40,677 bases of DNA from contig CABQJX010000009.1 of NCBI GenBank assembly GCA_902464595.1, positions 1-40,677 of the forward strand, in the 5' to 3' direction. This stretch comes from an uncultured Lachnoclostridium sp. Its GTDB lineage: Bacteria > Bacillota > Clostridia > Lachnospirales > Lachnospiraceae. The translations under genes were made by a program, and so were the position numbers. Below, piece after piece: positions 40,221 to 40,677 of this stretch; position 1 is the first letter of the stretch; each line of letters begins with the position of its first letter. A model generated the notes under the pieces. The model was not told the DNA's origin, made no database searches, and was given only the letters and a program-made list of their open reading frames with translations.

Positions 40221-40677
40221 GGCTGCGCGTTCTGCGAACCCTTTTGACCAGCTTACCGCTGGCCGTGGTCTTTTTCTTTTCTTCCAGCAATTTCGCGTAC
40301 TCTGTCTGCAACTCTTTGACCTTGGGCAGCTTCTTGACGCCCATCTCATCAAAGGCATTCTTTGCCGCCTGGTGGAGCAGAATTTCTTCCTCATGTTCTT
40401 CCCGGAGAGAACCGCCTGCAAATCATCTAATCCATATCCTTCGCCCAGGCTGTCCATTCGGGCTGCTTTTTCCCAACCGGGGAGCTTCAAGCGATATGAT
40501 TTCCCTCGTTTTGATACCTCACAGCCGGACTCTTGCAGCAGTTTCAGCAACGCCTCAAAGTCAGTAGGACTTTGTGATAACGCGTTGTCCATCGCCACAC
40601 GAAGCAGCTCTCGGTGAGAGGGCTTTGCCTGATCGCCCAGCCATTTGTTATAGCTTTTTCCGTGAGGTTTCGGATTC
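40212..40677 (-). pseudogene. Decayed relaxase/mobilisation protein, 3' part
   Basis: From the right edge the frame reads KPHGKSYNKWLGDQ, then ALSQSPTDFEALLKLLQESG and LGEGYGLDDLQAVLSGK, which resembles relaxases of conjugative elements from Clostridia. At about 40400 the similarity jumps to another frame: EEHEEEILLHQAAKNAFDEMG, then KKLPKVKELQTEYAKLLEEKKK, the usual C-terminal part. As I remember the family, about 100 residues that normally lie between the two are missing, so the gene has an internal deletion plus a frameshift. Similarity fades near 40265, just before the LysR remnant. The 5' part lies outside the window. Non-functional. Confidence 0.75.

Overview
The window reads as chromosomal DNA of a low-to-mid GC Gram-positive anaerobe, most likely a spore-forming Clostridia of the Lachnospiraceae type. 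The grounds are strong AGGAGG ribosome sites, sigma-A promoters of the TTGACA-17-TATAAT kind, a class III fructose-bisphosphatase (fbp), an FMN-riboswitch-controlled ribU, a UPF0735 ACT protein next to hom, long-form hpf beside secA and prfB, three NlpC/P60 wall hydrolases, and a sigma-G-like promoter. The genus cannot be fixed from this sequence alone. Most genes lie on the minus strand. No tRNA, rRNA or CRISPR array was seen.

Layout: 1-3.4 kb carries a rhodanese, a tiny Asn/Ser/Gln-rich protein behind a sigma-G-like promoter, two paralogous secreted SH3-NlpC/P60 hydrolases and a HAAS/DUF1700 membrane protein coupled to fbp. 5.4-11.3 kb carries an MBL-fold hydrolase, ribU with its complete FMN riboswitch, an AGCS amino-acid symporter, an iron-dependent alcohol dehydrogenase and a PdaA-like deacetylase. 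11.3-14.5 kb is a closely spaced minus-strand run: (p)ppGpp synthetase, YkgJ-type Cys-cluster protein, nitroreductase, a membrane-anchored beta-repeat protein and an ArsC/Spx-like protein. 14.6-17.2 kb carries a patatin-like lipase with a DUF4272 gene and a small zinc protein. 17.4-21.4 kb is the tex-tsaE-tsaB-rimI cluster (transcription/RNA surveillance, t6A tRNA modification, ribosomal acetylation).

21.5-24.1 kb holds a small membrane protein, and UPF0735-hom-DUF2752 as a translationally coupled operon. 24.3-29.5 kb holds prfB (with its programmed +1 frameshift), secA and, divergent to it, hpf. The secA/hpf intergenic region contains a dense same-orientation cluster of DnaA-box-like nonamers next to AT-rich DNA. 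29.5-32.6 kb holds a long NlpC/P60 protein, a short-chain dehydrogenase and a small secreted cell-wall-binding protein whose promoter has the 19-bp spacer and 21-bp dyad of a MerR-activated promoter. 32.7-37.7 kb is one giant PAS/GGDEF/EAL protein with three GGDEF-like domains, two of them degenerate. 37.9-39.4 kb is a YitT-type membrane protein divergent from a MerR/BmrR-type regulator, with a perfect 21-bp dyad between them. The right end (39.5-40.7 kb) is genetic debris: a LysR gene lacking its DNA-binding half, abutting a relaxase gene with an internal deletion and frameshift.

The strongest observations are regulatory: the DnaA-box cluster, two MerR-type promoters with related half-sites, WalR-like direct repeats shared by two adjacent wall hydrolases, a sigma-G-like promoter in front of a low-complexity protein, and the terminator-derived tandem repeat after hpf. 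All assignments are by reading and remembered family features; no database search was run.
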